DNA of 40,949 nucleotides from Microbacteriaceae bacterium UBA6152 (GCA_002423075.1 DIUS01000021.1:1-40949); one strand, 5' to 3'; positions 8,163 to 17,025 are shown, counted from the stretch's first letter. Notes: generated by a model not told the origin, from the letters alone. Numbers and translations are program-made.

Positions 8163-10036
8163 GATACCTCCGCCGCGTCGATGAGCCCCTGGGTGTAGCC
8201 GAGCTGAACGATGAGCGCGTCGCTGCCCACGGGAGGCACGTAGAAGAGCACCTGAATACCATAGGTCGCCGAGATACCACGCGTGCTCTGCGTGCGACCC
8301 GCCAGTGCTGCCACCGGCGCGGGCGCGTTGATCGCGGCACCGGCCTGGGTGGGCGTGACGCGCTCAGACTCGATGAGATACACGGCCACGAGCGCGCCGC
8401 CGTCGTTCGTCACGAACGAGGCGATTTCGGCCTCACCCACGGCGCCTCCGAACCGGATGGCCGCCGTCTCGGGCAATGCCGACCGCCGCTCGTTCTTCGC
8501 GGTGAGGCCGATCTGCTCGATGAGCGTGTCGCCCTCGACCTGGAACAGTGGGTACGACTCGCTTTCTTCGCCGAGCAGCAGGATGTCGGAGTATCCGGCC
8601 GCCACGTCGGCGGGCGCGACCGCGAGCAGAGTCGTGTCACTTTGCAGTACCGGGGTGCCCAGAGCAGCAGGGGCCACCTCGGGTCGCATAGCGTCTTCAG
8701 CGAGCGTGACCGTCACCGCGTAGTGCACCTTGTATTGGCTGCGAGGGTCGTCTTGCACGAGCACGAGCGCGAGCGGCGGCGTGGCAGTCTCTTCTCCCTC
8801 GTCGTCGACCACGACCGGAGCCTGCACGATCGCGAAGACGCGGCGCGGCCACGTGTCGCCCTCTTCAGGAAGCCGTTGGGGAAGGGTGATCTGTACGGTG
8901 CCGGTCGGAATGACCGGCAGGATGTCGTAGTCGGCCTCGTCGTCGCGAATCTCGTAGCTCGCCTCACGCAGTTCGAGTGCCGGACCGGCAAGTCGCGTCG
9001 CGGCCAGCGCGGGATCGGTGTCGGTGTCGGCCTGCTCAATCGTTGTGCCGACTCGAGTGATGATGCGCTCGAGCTGGTTCTCGGTCACGGCGACCGCGGG
9101 GGTCTCGGTGCCGGGGGCCTCAGTCGGAGCCGGTGTCTGCCCTGCAAGCGGAGCGCCGCCGGTCGTGCACGCGCCCAGCACGAGCGCACCGGCCACGAAC
9201 ACCGGGACGAGCGCGATGCTCGACGCCGCACGACGGCCCTTCGGCCGACCGATGAGGGTGCGGCCCGCCGGCAACCGGTAGCGCGACGGCTTCGGAACCT
9301 TCGGCATCTTGGGGGTCTTGCGCCGAGGACCGCGCTGCCGGCGCAAATGCAGCAGCGCCCAGAGCAGGAGGAGCAGCCCGATGATGAGCGAGGCGACACC
9401 GCCCAGAATCAGCACGGTCGAGAAGGGTGTGCTCGAATCGAGGGGCCAGGTCACCGACAACTGTTGGGGCGCCGGCAGGGTGCCGTCAGACACGATGAGC
9501 ATCGAGACGTTCTCCGGCACGTTGAGCGTGACGCCCAGCTCGGCCTCGCCGAGGTAGTCGCCGAACCAGAGGTCGCCACCGAACGGGTTCGGCACCGAGG
9601 TTTCGGTGCCCACCACGGTCTCACTGACGAGCTCGCCCAGCTCGGCGTCGAAGGTCACGAGGTTGTACGTGGCGGGGCCCACCCAGGCCATGACATCGGC
9701 GGCGCGGCCGTACGCTGCGGTGATCGCGTCGGTCTCCGTCGCGACGTCGCCTTCCGGCGTCACTGTCTGTGCCGGCGAGGGATCAATCGCGGGGGTCTCC
9801 GACGGCTCGGGCTCCGGAATCGGGGGCGCGACGACGCCGCCTGTGATGGCGATCGTCTGTCGCCCCTCGTACGCGTTGAGGGCGGTGCCATCAATGATGG
9901 TGACAGCAGCCGGGCTGTCGAGCTCGATGCTCGACGTGACGCGGTCGGGCGGGGCGAGAATCGTGCGCTGCGCGACCCCCAGTCCGACTCCGACGACGGC
10001 TACGAGGAAGAAGACGATGGCGGCGATGAATCGCAC
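8159..10036 (-). CDS. Unknown three-segment membrane protein with internal lipobox
   Basis: I do not recognise the family. From GTG at 10036 (AAGGAG just upstream) it has 625 residues. Membrane segments fall at about 3-21, 207-229 and 272-289. Residues 30-205 should be outside the cell, 230-270 form a Lys/Arg-rich cytoplasmic loop (KTPKMPKVPKPS) and 290-625 are outside. The third segment ends in VLGAC followed by TTGG, a convincing lipobox with Cys290, so the C-terminal half looks like a lipoprotein fused to a membrane protein. The reading frame extends upstream to 10282, but that part lacks a ribosome site and looks non-coding. It is the first gene of a two-gene operon with the thioredoxin/TPR gene. 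Confidence 0.8.
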   Translation of the reverse strand: MRFIAAIVFFLVAVVGVGLGVAQRTILAPPDRVTSSIELDSPAAVTIIDGTALNAYEGRQTIAITGGVVAPPIPEPEPSETPAIDPSPAQTVTPEGDVATETDAITAAYGRAADVMAWVGPATYNLVTFDAELGELVSETVVGTETSVPNPFGGDLWFGDYLGEAELGVTLNVPENVSMLIVSDGTLPAPQQLSVTWPLDSSTPFSTVLILGGVASLIIGLLLLLWALLHLRRQRGPRRKTPKMPKVPKPSRYRLPAGRTLIGRPKGRRAASSIALVPVFVAGALVLGACTTGGAPLAGQTPAPTEAPGTETPAVAVTENQLERIITRVGTTIEQADTDTDPALAATRLAGPALELREASYEIRDDEADYDILPVIPTGTVQITLPQRLPEEGDTWPRRVFAIVQAPVVVDDEGEETATPPLALVLVQDDPRSQYKVHYAVTVTLAEDAMRPEVAPAALGTPVLQSDTTLLAVAPADVAAGYSDILLLGEESESYPLFQVEGDTLIEQIGLTAKNERRSALPETAAIRFGGAVGEAEIASFVTNDGGALVAVYLIESERVTPTQAGAAINAPAPVAALAGRTQSTRGISATYGIQVLFYVPPVGSDALIVQLGYTQGLIDAAEVS

Positions 10037-10062
10037 GGGGAGCTCCTTTCGTGCCGGTTCGA

Positions 10063-10080
10063 CGCGATCGAACGATCGCG
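10063..10080. repeat. 18-bp inverted repeat upstream of the membrane-protein gene
   Basis: CGCGATCGAACGATCGCG has perfect 8-bp arms around AA and sits 26 bp before the GTG at 10036, in the 298-bp gap between two divergent genes. It could be an operator or a small hairpin in the leader. Confidence 0.45.
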
Positions 10081-10270
10081 GGCCACGATCATCGGGCGGT
10101 AGTGGGGCGAGAGCGGCGTACTCGCACCGCTCATCCCGCGCTCGACATCGGGCGACAACCGTCGAATGGACGGTCGACCAGCAGAACAACGACGTTCCAG
10201 AATAGCGGATGCGCGCGGCATCACCCATTCGAGCGAGCCCCGGGCGCCCGTCGCCGCCCGATCGCGCCGG

Positions 10271-10298
10271 TTCACGCGCCATTACCGACGACTACACT
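10271..10298 (+). promoter_or_regulatory. Candidate promoter of the coiled-coil gene
   Basis: TTCACG (10271-10276) and TACACT (10293-10298) are separated by 16 bp, fitting a housekeeping sigma promoter of GC-rich actinobacteria. It would give a leader of about 30 nt before the GTG at 10335. Confidence 0.45.
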
Positions 10299-10334
10299 CG
10301 AACCCGTTCCCCTCACCGAACCCGGGAGATGCAC

Positions 10335-11993
10335 GTGGCAGACACCGAGTACGACTTCGGCTCAGAGATGCGCGGCTACAAGCGCGAAGAGGTCGACCGC
10401 GCACTGCAGGAGATTCGTCGAGAGCTCATCAAGGCGAACTCCGACCGCGCCGACGCGGCGAAAGAGGTCGGGCGGCTGCAAGCGGTCATCGACGACCTGC
10501 AGGCAGAACTCGACGAGGTGGGCCGCCCCACCTACAGCGGCCTGGGCACCAAGCTCGAGCAAACGCTGCGCATTGCCGAAGAGCAGTCGACACGACTCAT
10601 CAGCCAGGCCGACATCGACGCCGAGAAGTTGCGTGCCGCCGCGCAGTCTGAGGCTCAGCGCCTGCAGGCTGAGACGGCCGAGCGCACCGAGCGCATGGTC
10701 GCCGAAGCCGCCGAGCGGTCGGCCCAGCTTGCCGACTCCGCCGTGCACGATGCCGAACAGGCCGTAGCCCGGGCCCGCGCCGAGGCCGACGCCATCATCG
10801 ACGAAGCGACGCGCGAGGCGGCCGCCATCCGAGGCGCCGTCGCCACCGAGGCAGCCGAGGCACGCGCGACGGCAAAGCGCGAGGCTGCGGCACTGCGTGC
10901 CGAGACTGAGCGCGAGCTCGCCGAACTGCGGGTTGTCACCGACCGCGAGGTGGCCGAAGCACGCGAGGCCGCCGGAGCGCTGGCTCGAGAGACCGAGCAG
11001 GCGCGCGCCACGTTCGAGAGCGACGACGCGACGCGCCGCGCCCAGCTCGATGACGACGTTCGCAACGCCCGTGCGGCCCTCGCCGCCGAACTCGAGCAGA
11101 AGCGCAACGCTGTCGAGTCGGACCTCGCTCGCCGTGAGCAGGAGTGGTCGGCCGAAGAAGAGCGTCGTCGTGCCGAGCTCGAGCACCTCGAGACGCGTTC
11201 GCGCGAAGCCCTCGAAAAAGAGATTACCGCGGCACGAGCATCGCTCGCCCACGAGCTCGACGCCGCCCGTATCGCCCTCGAGCACGAGGTCGAGAGCACC
11301 CGCACAGCTCTCGCCGAAGAGCTCGATGACGTGCGTCGCGCCACTGAGGCACAGCACGCGACACAGCGCGCCGAGCTTGAGCGAGAGATGGCCGAGGCTC
11401 GAGCGACCCACGAGGCGGCCGTCGCGCAACAGCGTGCTGCCCTGGAACGCGACGCTGCGACGCAGCGACGCACTCTCGCCGACGAGGCAGCCCGTGCCGC
11501 CGCCCAGCTACAGCACGACCGGGACGAGCACCGTGCACGGCTCGCCCGCGAGGCCGAACAGGCCCGCGTTGACCTCGAGGTCGAACTCACCGCGCGCCGC
11601 GACGAGGCCGAGCGCGAGTACCTCACGCGGCAGCGAGACGCGGTGTCACAGACTCAGCGCTACCTCGACGAGGCGGCCGCGCAGCTCACGGCCGCCCAAG
11701 AACGGGCCGCAGCCGCGCGTGCCGAGGCGGAGCAGCTGCTGCGCAGCGCGAACGACGAAGCGCAAGCCGCACGCTCGGCGGCCGATGCAACCGCCCGATC
11801 GGTGCTCGAGAACGCCGAGACACGCGCGGCCGAACTGCAGCGCTCGGCTGAAGAACGGTCGGCTGCCCTCATGGCCGATGCCGAAGAGCGTCTTGAGCGG
11901 CTGCGCGTCGAACGTGACGCCGTGGCGGGCTATTTCGAGGGCCTGCAAGGGGTACTGTCACAGGCGGAGACGCTGACCAAGCGCGAGGTGTGA
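10335..11993 (+). CDS. DivIVA-like long coiled-coil protein
   Basis: 552 residues, almost entirely Ala/Glu/Arg-rich heptads. The N-terminus, YDFGSEMRGYKREEVDRAL, resembles the short membrane-binding head of DivIVA/Wag31 proteins; the rest should form one very long coiled coil, as in FilP/Scy-type filament scaffolds. The likely role is organising the cell pole or cell-wall synthesis from the inside of the membrane; this is inference from architecture. GTG at 10335 is preferred because GGGAG lies 6 nt upstream; the ATG at 10329 directly abuts that site. The AI-2E transporter gene follows 31 nt later, probably in the same transcript. Confidence 0.8.
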   Translation: MADTEYDFGSEMRGYKREEVDRALQEIRRELIKANSDRADAAKEVGRLQAVIDDLQAELDEVGRPTYSGLGTKLEQTLRIAEEQSTRLISQADIDAEKLRAAAQSEAQRLQAETAERTERMVAEAAERSAQLADSAVHDAEQAVARARAEADAIIDEATREAAAIRGAVATEAAEARATAKREAAALRAETERELAELRVVTDREVAEAREAAGALARETEQARATFESDDATRRAQLDDDVRNARAALAAELEQKRNAVESDLARREQEWSAEEERRRAELEHLETRSREALEKEITAARASLAHELDAARIALEHEVESTRTALAEELDDVRRATEAQHATQRAELEREMAEARATHEAAVAQQRAALERDAATQRRTLADEAARAAAQLQHDRDEHRARLAREAEQARVDLEVELTARRDEAEREYLTRQRDAVSQTQRYLDEAAAQLTAAQERAAAARAEAEQLLRSANDEAQAARSAADATARSVLENAETRAAELQRSAEERSAALMADAEERLERLRVERDAVAGYFEGLQGVLSQAETLTKREV

Positions 11994-12024
11994 CCCCTCC
12001 TCGCGGCGCGCTAGAAGGGCAATC

Positions 12025-13086
12025 GTGAAGATTCAGAACGCGTTCAGGCTCGGGCTCTTCGGAGGCCTGGGCGTGCTCATCGCCGTGCTCATCGGCGGCG
12101 CCTTTGCCTCACTCGCGACGATTCTCACCTACATCGGCGCGGCCATCTTCATCGCGCTGGGTCTCGATCCGCTCGTGACATGGCTCGAAAGCCGCAAGTG
12201 GCCCCGATGGGCCGCGATCCTCACCGTGCTGGTCGGCGTGCTCAGCCTCTTTGTGGGGCTCGTGTTCGCGATCATCCCCGTCGTGATCGAGCAGTCGAGC
12301 AAGCTCGTCAATCAGATCACTGAGTACGTGCGCAACATCGAGTCGCTCGACGATTTCTTCGAGCAGATTCAAGCGGTCATCCCGATCGAGATCGTCGACG
12401 TTCGGCAGGCAGCGCAAGACGCGCTCGCCTACCTGACCAACCCCGACAACCTCGCACAGATCGGCGGCGGCGTTCTCTCGGTCGGCGTCTCGATCGCCAC
12501 AGGCATTTTCGGTGCCCTTATCATCTTGATTCTCACTCTCTACTTCACAGCGTCGATCTCGAACATCAAGCGCGCGCTCTACCGCCTCGTGCCGAAGTCG
12601 CGTCGCGAGAAGTTCATCAACATCGCCGAGCAGGTCGCCCACGCCGTTGGCCGCTACGTCGTCGGCCAGGTGTCGCTCGCCCTCATCAACGGGGTGCTGA
12701 GCTTCATCTTCTTGAGTGCGATCGGTGCCGCGTACCCCGCGTTGTTCGCCTTCATCGCATTCTTGTTCTCGCTCGTGCCCCTCGTCGGAACCCTGACCGG
12801 CTCGATCATCATCGTGCTCATGCAGCTGCTCGTGAACCCCGGGTCAATGCTCACGGTGATCGTCGCGGGGGTCTACTACCTGGTCTACATGCAGGTCGAG
12901 GCCTACCTGCTGAGCCCGAACATCATGAACCGCGCCGTCAAGGTGCCCGGCGTCGTCGTCGTCATCGCGGCGCTCATCGGCGGCACCCTGCTCGGCATTC
13001 TGGGTGCACTCATCGCGATTCCGGTCGCGGCCTCGATCCTCATCGTCATCGATCAAGTGCTGGTGCCACGACAAGAGGAGAAGTAG
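12025..13086 (+). CDS. AI-2E family (PerM/YdiK-type) transporter
   Basis: 353 residues with about eight hydrophobic segments, including FGGLGVLIAVLIGGAF near the N-terminus and a long hydrophobic C-terminal half (VVVIAALIGGTLLGILGA). The amphipathic middle region with SKLVNQITEYV and the phrase FLFSLVPLVGTLTGSIIIV are typical of this family. Members are polytopic membrane proteins; substrates are mostly unproven, and some are sodium or small-molecule exporters. The start is GTG with AGAAGG 7 nt upstream. It ends 13 bp before a convergent hydrolase gene. Confidence 0.88.
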   Translation: MKIQNAFRLGLFGGLGVLIAVLIGGAFASLATILTYIGAAIFIALGLDPLVTWLESRKWPRWAAILTVLVGVLSLFVGLVFAIIPVVIEQSSKLVNQITEYVRNIESLDDFFEQIQAVIPIEIVDVRQAAQDALAYLTNPDNLAQIGGGVLSVGVSIATGIFGALIILILTLYFTASISNIKRALYRLVPKSRREKFINIAEQVAHAVGRYVVGQVSLALINGVLSFIFLSAIGAAYPALFAFIAFLFSLVPLVGTLTGSIIIVLMQLLVNPGSMLTVIVAGVYYLVYMQVEAYLLSPNIMNRAVKVPGVVVVIAALIGGTLLGILGALIAIPVAASILIVIDQVLVPRQEEK

Positions 13087-13099
13087 GCGAGCCGGGCGC

Positions 13100-13813
13100 C
13101 TACGGCCACTCGGTCGGCAACGGCAGCACCGCAGGGTTGAGGCGCTTGACGATCTCGGTCAACACGCGGTAGGTCTGGTTCTCGCCGACCCAGAGGTGTT
13201 TGCCGCCCTCGACGGCGACGAGTTCGCACTCCGGCACGACGGCGAAGCGCTCTGCGGCCTCGGCAGGGCGCAGGTAGTCGTCGAGCTCAGGGATGACCGC
13301 GACCAGTCGCTTGCCGCTGCCCGCCCACTGCGCGAGCTCGCTCTGCTCGGTGCGGTGCAGTGGCGGCGAGAGCAGCAGGGCGCCGATCACCGGGTGTTCA
13401 CGCCCGTGCTTGAGCGCGACCTCGGTGCCGAACGACCACCCGAGCAGCCAAGGATGGGGCAGCTCATGCTCGGCGACGAACGCCATGGCCGCATCGAGGT
13501 CGAAGCGCTCGTCGTCGCCGTCGCCGAACTCGCCCTCGCTCGTGCCCCGCGGCGAGCTCACGCCGCGGAAGTTGAAGCGCAGTACGGCGATGTCGGCCAT
13601 CGCCGGAAGTCGTGCCGCAGCCTTGCGCAGAATGTGAGAATCCATGAACCCGCCGGCAGTCGGCAGCGGGTGCAGGCAGACGAGCGTTGCCATGGGGTCG
13701 TGCGACTCGGGCAGAGCGAGCTCGCCGACAAGAGTCAGCCCGTCGGCTGTGCGCAGCTCGATCTCGCGTCGCACTGCCGGCAGCAGGGTCGCGGCACGCA
13801 CCAGCTCGGTCAC
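13100..13813 (-). CDS. Alpha/beta hydrolase (dienelactone hydrolase/KANL3-Tex30-like)
   Basis: 237 residues. Nucleophile elbow GWSFG with Ser127, likely acid Asp178 or Asp179 (in PELDDYL) and His206 (GGKHLWVGE) form a plausible triad. The opening RTADGLTLVGELALP and LHPLPTAGGFMDSHILRKAA are typical of cytoplasmic hydrolases of unknown substrate. The start is GTG at 13813 with GGAGG upstream; it overlaps the stop of the zinc-ribbon gene by 4 nt. The catalytic fold is confident, the substrate unknown. Confidence 0.85.
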   Translation of the reverse strand: MTELVRAATLLPAVRREIELRTADGLTLVGELALPESHDPMATLVCLHPLPTAGGFMDSHILRKAAARLPAMADIAVLRFNFRGVSSPRGTSEGEFGDGDDERFDLDAAMAFVAEHELPHPWLLGWSFGTEVALKHGREHPVIGALLLSPPLHRTEQSELAQWAGSGKRLVAVIPELDDYLRPAEAAERFAVVPECELVAVEGGKHLWVGENQTYRVLTEIVKRLNPAVLPLPTEWP

Positions 13814-14121
13814 GGTTCCATCCTCCAGCAGTAGCTGTGCCAGTGTCGCCGTGCGGCGAGTTCGGCATCGTCGCTCATCGGGCCGTCGACGCGCCAGGCG
13901 ACGACATGGGCCTGACCGATCGGCACCTCAGCACGGCACCCGGGGCAGCTGTACACCTTGACGGCGGCGGCGGCCGAGACCGACTGCACCGAGAAGGCTC
14001 CGGCGCGCTTGATCTCGGTGCGCTTGAGGCCCGAGCGCAGGCGGTCGAGGTCGAGAGCATCGTCTCCGACGGATGCGCGGTCAGGCGTGCGCCGTGAACG
14101 CGGCCGATTGCTACGAGGCAT
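13810..14121 (-). CDS. Small zinc-ribbon-like protein of unknown function
   Basis: 103 residues from ATG at 14121. The first 25 are Arg-rich and basic. YSCPGCRAEVPIGQAHVVAW followed by HWHSYCW gives three cysteines and nearby histidines in a metal-binding arrangement. It is co-translated with the hydrolase downstream. The frame is open further upstream, but that part overlaps the end of the neighbouring gene and lacks a ribosome site. No function is assigned. Confidence 0.7.
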   Translation of the reverse strand: MPRSNRPRSRRTPDRASVGDDALDLDRLRSGLKRTEIKRAGAFSVQSVSAAAAVKVYSCPGCRAEVPIGQAHVVAWRVDGPMSDDAELAARRHWHSYCWRMEP

Positions 14122-14134
14122 GGGTGGCTCGTGC

Positions 14135-14788
14135 CTAGTACCAGCCGACGCGCTGGCTGTGCGCCCACGCGCCACACGGCGTGCCATACCGACCGGTGAT
14201 GTAGTTGAGGCCCCACGTGATCTGTGTCGCGGGATTCGTCGCCCAGTCAGCACCGGCGCTCGCCATCTTGCTGCCCGGCAGCGCTTGCGGAATGCCGTAG
14301 GCGCCCGAGCTCTTGTTGTGCGCGTAGACGTTCCACCCCGACTCTTTCGCCCACAGGGCGTAGAGGCAGTTGTACTCAGACGTGCTCCAGCCGCGAGCCG
14401 CGATCATCTGCGCGGCAATGGCCTGCGCGGTGCCGGGGTCGGGTGTGCCGACGGCGGGGGCAACGCCGTAGGTGACGACCTGCGAGGTCTTCCACGTCAC
14501 GCGCTCGACGTTGCTGACGTAGTCGTCGGTGGCGACGATGACCTGCGGCGGGTGGTCGGGTGCCGGTGCCGTCGTGGTCGTGGTCGTCGCGGTCGATGAG
14601 GTCGGGTCGATGATCGTCGTCATGACGAGCGCCAGACTCGCGAGCGAGGCGAAGACAGGCAACGACCACGGCCGACGAACGTGCCGCTCGGGGGCGACTG
14701 GTCGACGAACAGCGCTCCCCGCGCCAGCGACGAACGAATCGTCACTCACTGCAGTGGAGCGCCTCGTTGCCGTTTGCCACCGTTCCAC
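14135..14788 (-). CDS. Secreted or anchored protein with C-terminal APF/lysozyme-like domain
   Basis: 217 residues. A hydrophobic segment (WSLPVFASLASLALVMTTII, about 41-60) follows a basic N-terminus, then a Thr-rich linker and a C-terminal domain of about 75 residues: CLYALWAKESGWNVYA, then SGAYGIPQALPGSKM and ITWGLNYI. This is the aggregation-promoting-factor type of transglycosylase fold, with the Glu of KESGW as probable catalytic acid. It probably cleaves peptidoglycan outside the membrane. No clear ribosome site supports the GTG at 14788; a GTG about 14 codons downstream (VSDDSF) is possible. Confidence 0.8.
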   Translation of the reverse strand: MERWQTATRRSTAVSDDSFVAGAGSAVRRPVAPERHVRRPWSLPVFASLASLALVMTTIIDPTSSTATTTTTTAPAPDHPPQVIVATDDYVSNVERVTWKTSQVVTYGVAPAVGTPDPGTAQAIAAQMIAARGWSTSEYNCLYALWAKESGWNVYAHNKSSGAYGIPQALPGSKMASAGADWATNPATQITWGLNYITGRYGTPCGAWAHSQRVGWY

Positions 14789-14822
14789 AGTTCGAGAAGT
14801 CTACCCGAGCCCGCGGTCGTGA

Positions 14823-15377
14823 TCAGCGAACGGCCAGCATGAGGTCGACGACGGTGTCAAGCACCAGGTCGACCTGAGCCTCGTGGTAGCCCCGAAACCG
14901 CGATCGGAAGGCGATCGTGCGCACCGTCTCGACGGGCAGCGACCTGCTCTTCTCGAAGTAGGCTGAGACGCGACCCGCGAAGGCATCGACATCTTTCGGG
15001 TGGTAGCCGCGCGTGAACGGGCTGACGCGCTTGAAACGCTTACCATCCCCGCGCGCCAGGCGGTCGATGATCGCTTGAGCAGTCGCGCGAATCTCGGCGT
15101 AGTAGGCCTCGGAGCCCTGCTGGGCTATCGCCTGCTCTCGCTCGCGCGCGGCGAAGGCCTCGTCGAGCCGCTCGAGCGCGGCATCGACATGCCGTGCCGA
15201 GTAGCCGTTCTTGCGCACGACCCGAAACGCCGTGCGTCTGATCTCGAGACTCGAGACGGCCTCGTCGTGACCGGGCGGAAGCGAATACGAGGCGCGAGCG
15301 CGCTCGAGAAACGCATCGACCTCAGCAGTGTCATAGCCGGGAGACCCTTTTCGGGCGATCGGGAAGGTCGACGTCAC
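14823..15377 (-). CDS. Protein of four short DivIVA-type repeats
   Basis: 184 residues from GTG at 15377. Four copies of an F-x(n)-GY-x3-VD motif occur: GYDTAEVDAFLER, GYSARHVDAALERL, GYHPKDVDAFAGRV and GYHEAQVDLVLDTV, arranged as two pairs. These match the short actinobacterial DivIVA-domain repeat (TIGR03544-like, from memory), so it may bind curved membrane or interact with DivIVA. The upstream part of the open frame is not needed by the repeat pattern. Function is unknown. Confidence 0.75.
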   Translation of the reverse strand: MTSTFPIARKGSPGYDTAEVDAFLERARASYSLPPGHDEAVSSLEIRRTAFRVVRKNGYSARHVDAALERLDEAFAAREREQAIAQQGSEAYYAEIRATAQAIIDRLARGDGKRFKRVSPFTRGYHPKDVDAFAGRVSAYFEKSRSLPVETVRTIAFRSRFRGYHEAQVDLVLDTVVDLMLAVR

Positions 15378-15444
15378 CGCCCTATTCTGCCCCAGGGCGG
15401 CGCATCGCGACGCCAATCGTTGCTCAGCCTCGCGAAGAGCACAC

Positions 15445-16470
15445 TCAGCCCACGACGATGCTGAAGATCAGGTAGGCGACGACGGTCGACGGCAGCATCG
15501 AGTCGAGCCGATCGAGGAACCCGCCGTGGCCGGGCAGCCAGGTCGAGATGTCTTTGATGCCGAGGTCGCGCTTGATGAGCGACTCGGTGAGGTCGCCCAG
15601 TGTCGCCGCCCCGACGAGTGCGATCGCGAGAACGAGCCCGACCCACCACGTGGTGCCGATCATGAAGATCGCCAGCACAATGCCGACGATCGTCGCGGCA
15701 ACGACCGAGCCCGCGAAGCCCTCCCAGGTTTTCTTCGGGCTGATCTTCGGTGCCATCGGGTGCTTGCCGAACAGCACGCCGGCGGCGTAGGCGCCCGTAT
15801 CGATCGCGATGACGACAATGAGGTAAGCCAGCACCCACCACTCGCCGCCCGGCTGCGCGCTCATGACGACGGCGAAGCCGGCGAGTAGCGGCACGTACGC
15901 GAGCACGAACGCGCCAGCGGCGAGGTCGGTCGGCAGCGAGACACCCTCGGCCCGCATCGTCGGCCGCACGGTCTCGACGACGCGCCACAGGCTGATGACG
16001 ACCACACCCGCGACGAAGGCCCACCAGAGGCCCGCGGCGCCGCCATAGAAGGCCGACGGAACCATCGCCACCGCCGCGACGACGAGCGGAATGCGCGGAA
16101 TGTCGCGCCCGGCGAACCGCAGCGCGCTCGCGAGCTCGTAGACCGTGAACGCGACCAGGGCGGCCGCGAACAGCATGAAGACTTCTTTGACTACGACGAG
16201 GCTGAAGAGCAGGGCGAACCCGAGCACGAGGCCGAAGAAGATGGCTTTGGGCAGGTTGCGGCCGGCGCGCGCCTCGATGCGAGCATCCATCTCTCGCGCT
16301 TTCGCCTCGAGATCGTGCACCTTCGACTCGATGTCGTGAAAGGCCGCTTCTACCTCTTCACGGGCGGTGCCGGTGCGACGGCGTCGCCAGAAGCGGGGAC
16401 GCGCGGCAACGCTTTCGACGACGTCGACAGAGACGACGTCGTCGGCGGTGGGTTCGACTGGCTCGGCCAT
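15445..16470 (-). CDS. cdsA: Phosphatidate cytidylyltransferase (CDP-diglyceride synthase)
   Basis: Makes CDP-diacylglycerol from phosphatidate and CTP in the membrane. Of 341 residues, the first 75 or so are a charged, partly helical cytoplasmic extension. About eight membrane segments follow, and the CDP signature appears near the C-terminus (SLIKRDLGIKD then PGHGGFLDRLD), with GHGG and DRLD intact. ATG at 16470 directly abuts the frr stop. It is the last gene of the pyrH-frr-cdsA operon. Confidence 0.95.
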   Translation of the reverse strand: MAEPVEPTADDVVSVDVVESVAARPRFWRRRRTGTAREEVEAAFHDIESKVHDLEAKAREMDARIEARAGRNLPKAIFFGLVLGFALLFSLVVVKEVFMLFAAALVAFTVYELASALRFAGRDIPRIPLVVAAVAMVPSAFYGGAAGLWWAFVAGVVVISLWRVVETVRPTMRAEGVSLPTDLAAGAFVLAYVPLLAGFAVVMSAQPGGEWWVLAYLIVVIAIDTGAYAAGVLFGKHPMAPKISPKKTWEGFAGSVVAATIVGIVLAIFMIGTTWWVGLVLAIALVGAATLGDLTESLIKRDLGIKDISTWLPGHGGFLDRLDSMLPSTVVAYLIFSIVVG

Positions 16471-17025
16471 CTAGACCTCGAGCAGCTCGGCTTCCTTTTT
16501 CTTGAGTGCGTCGTCAGCGGCGTCGGTGGCGCGCTTCGTGATCGACTCGAGCTCTTTCTCGGCGCGGGCAACCTCGTCGTCGCCGACCTCGCTCTTCAGG
16601 GCGTCGAGGTCGTCTTTGGCCTTGCGACGGATGTTGCGGATCGCGACCTTGCAGTCTTCGGCCTTCTGCTTGACGATCTTCACGTACTCCTTGCGCCGGT
16701 CTTCTGTCAGCTCTGGCATCGTCACTCGGATGATCTCGCCGTCGTTGTTGGGGCTCGCCCCGAGGTTCGGAAAGTTCACGATGGCCTTCTCGATCTCTTT
16801 CAGCGCGCTCTTGTCGTAGGGCGTGATGAGAATCGTGCGGGCTTCGGGGTTCTGCAGGCTCGCGAGCTGCGCGAGCGGCGTCGGAGTGCCGTAGTACTCC
16901 ACGAGGATCTTCTGAAACAGCTGCGGGTTGGCCCGGCCCGTGCGCACGGTCGCGAAGTCTTCTTTCGCGACCTCGACGGCCTTGGTCATCTTCTCGGTGG
17001 CTTCGGCCAGAACGTCGGCGATCAC
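16471..17025 (-). CDS. frr: Ribosome recycling factor
   Basis: 184 residues, the standard length. Splits post-termination ribosomes with EF-G. Typical phrases are VRTGRANPQLF, the Arg/Pro-rich turn YYGTPTPL, and the C-terminal helix LDALKSEVGDDE. The start is GTG at 17025 after AAGGAG. It lies between an EamA-type transporter gene upstream and cdsA downstream. Confidence 0.97.
   Translation of the reverse strand: MIADVLAEATEKMTKAVEVAKEDFATVRTGRANPQLFQKILVEYYGTPTPLAQLASLQNPEARTILITPYDKSALKEIEKAIVNFPNLGASPNNDGEIIRVTMPELTEDRRKEYVKIVKQKAEDCKVAIRNIRRKAKDDLDALKSEVGDDEVARAEKELESITKRATDAADDALKKKEAELLEV

Noticed and set aside
8642..10102. Plus-strand open frame of 486 codons
   Set aside because: Antisense to the three-segment membrane protein; composition is extremely Arg/His/Gly-rich with no recognisable fold.
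10362..11626. Minus-strand frames inside the coiled-coil gene
   Set aside because: Ser/Arg/Ala or Leu/Gly-rich reflections of the Ala/Glu/Arg heptads; no ribosome sites.
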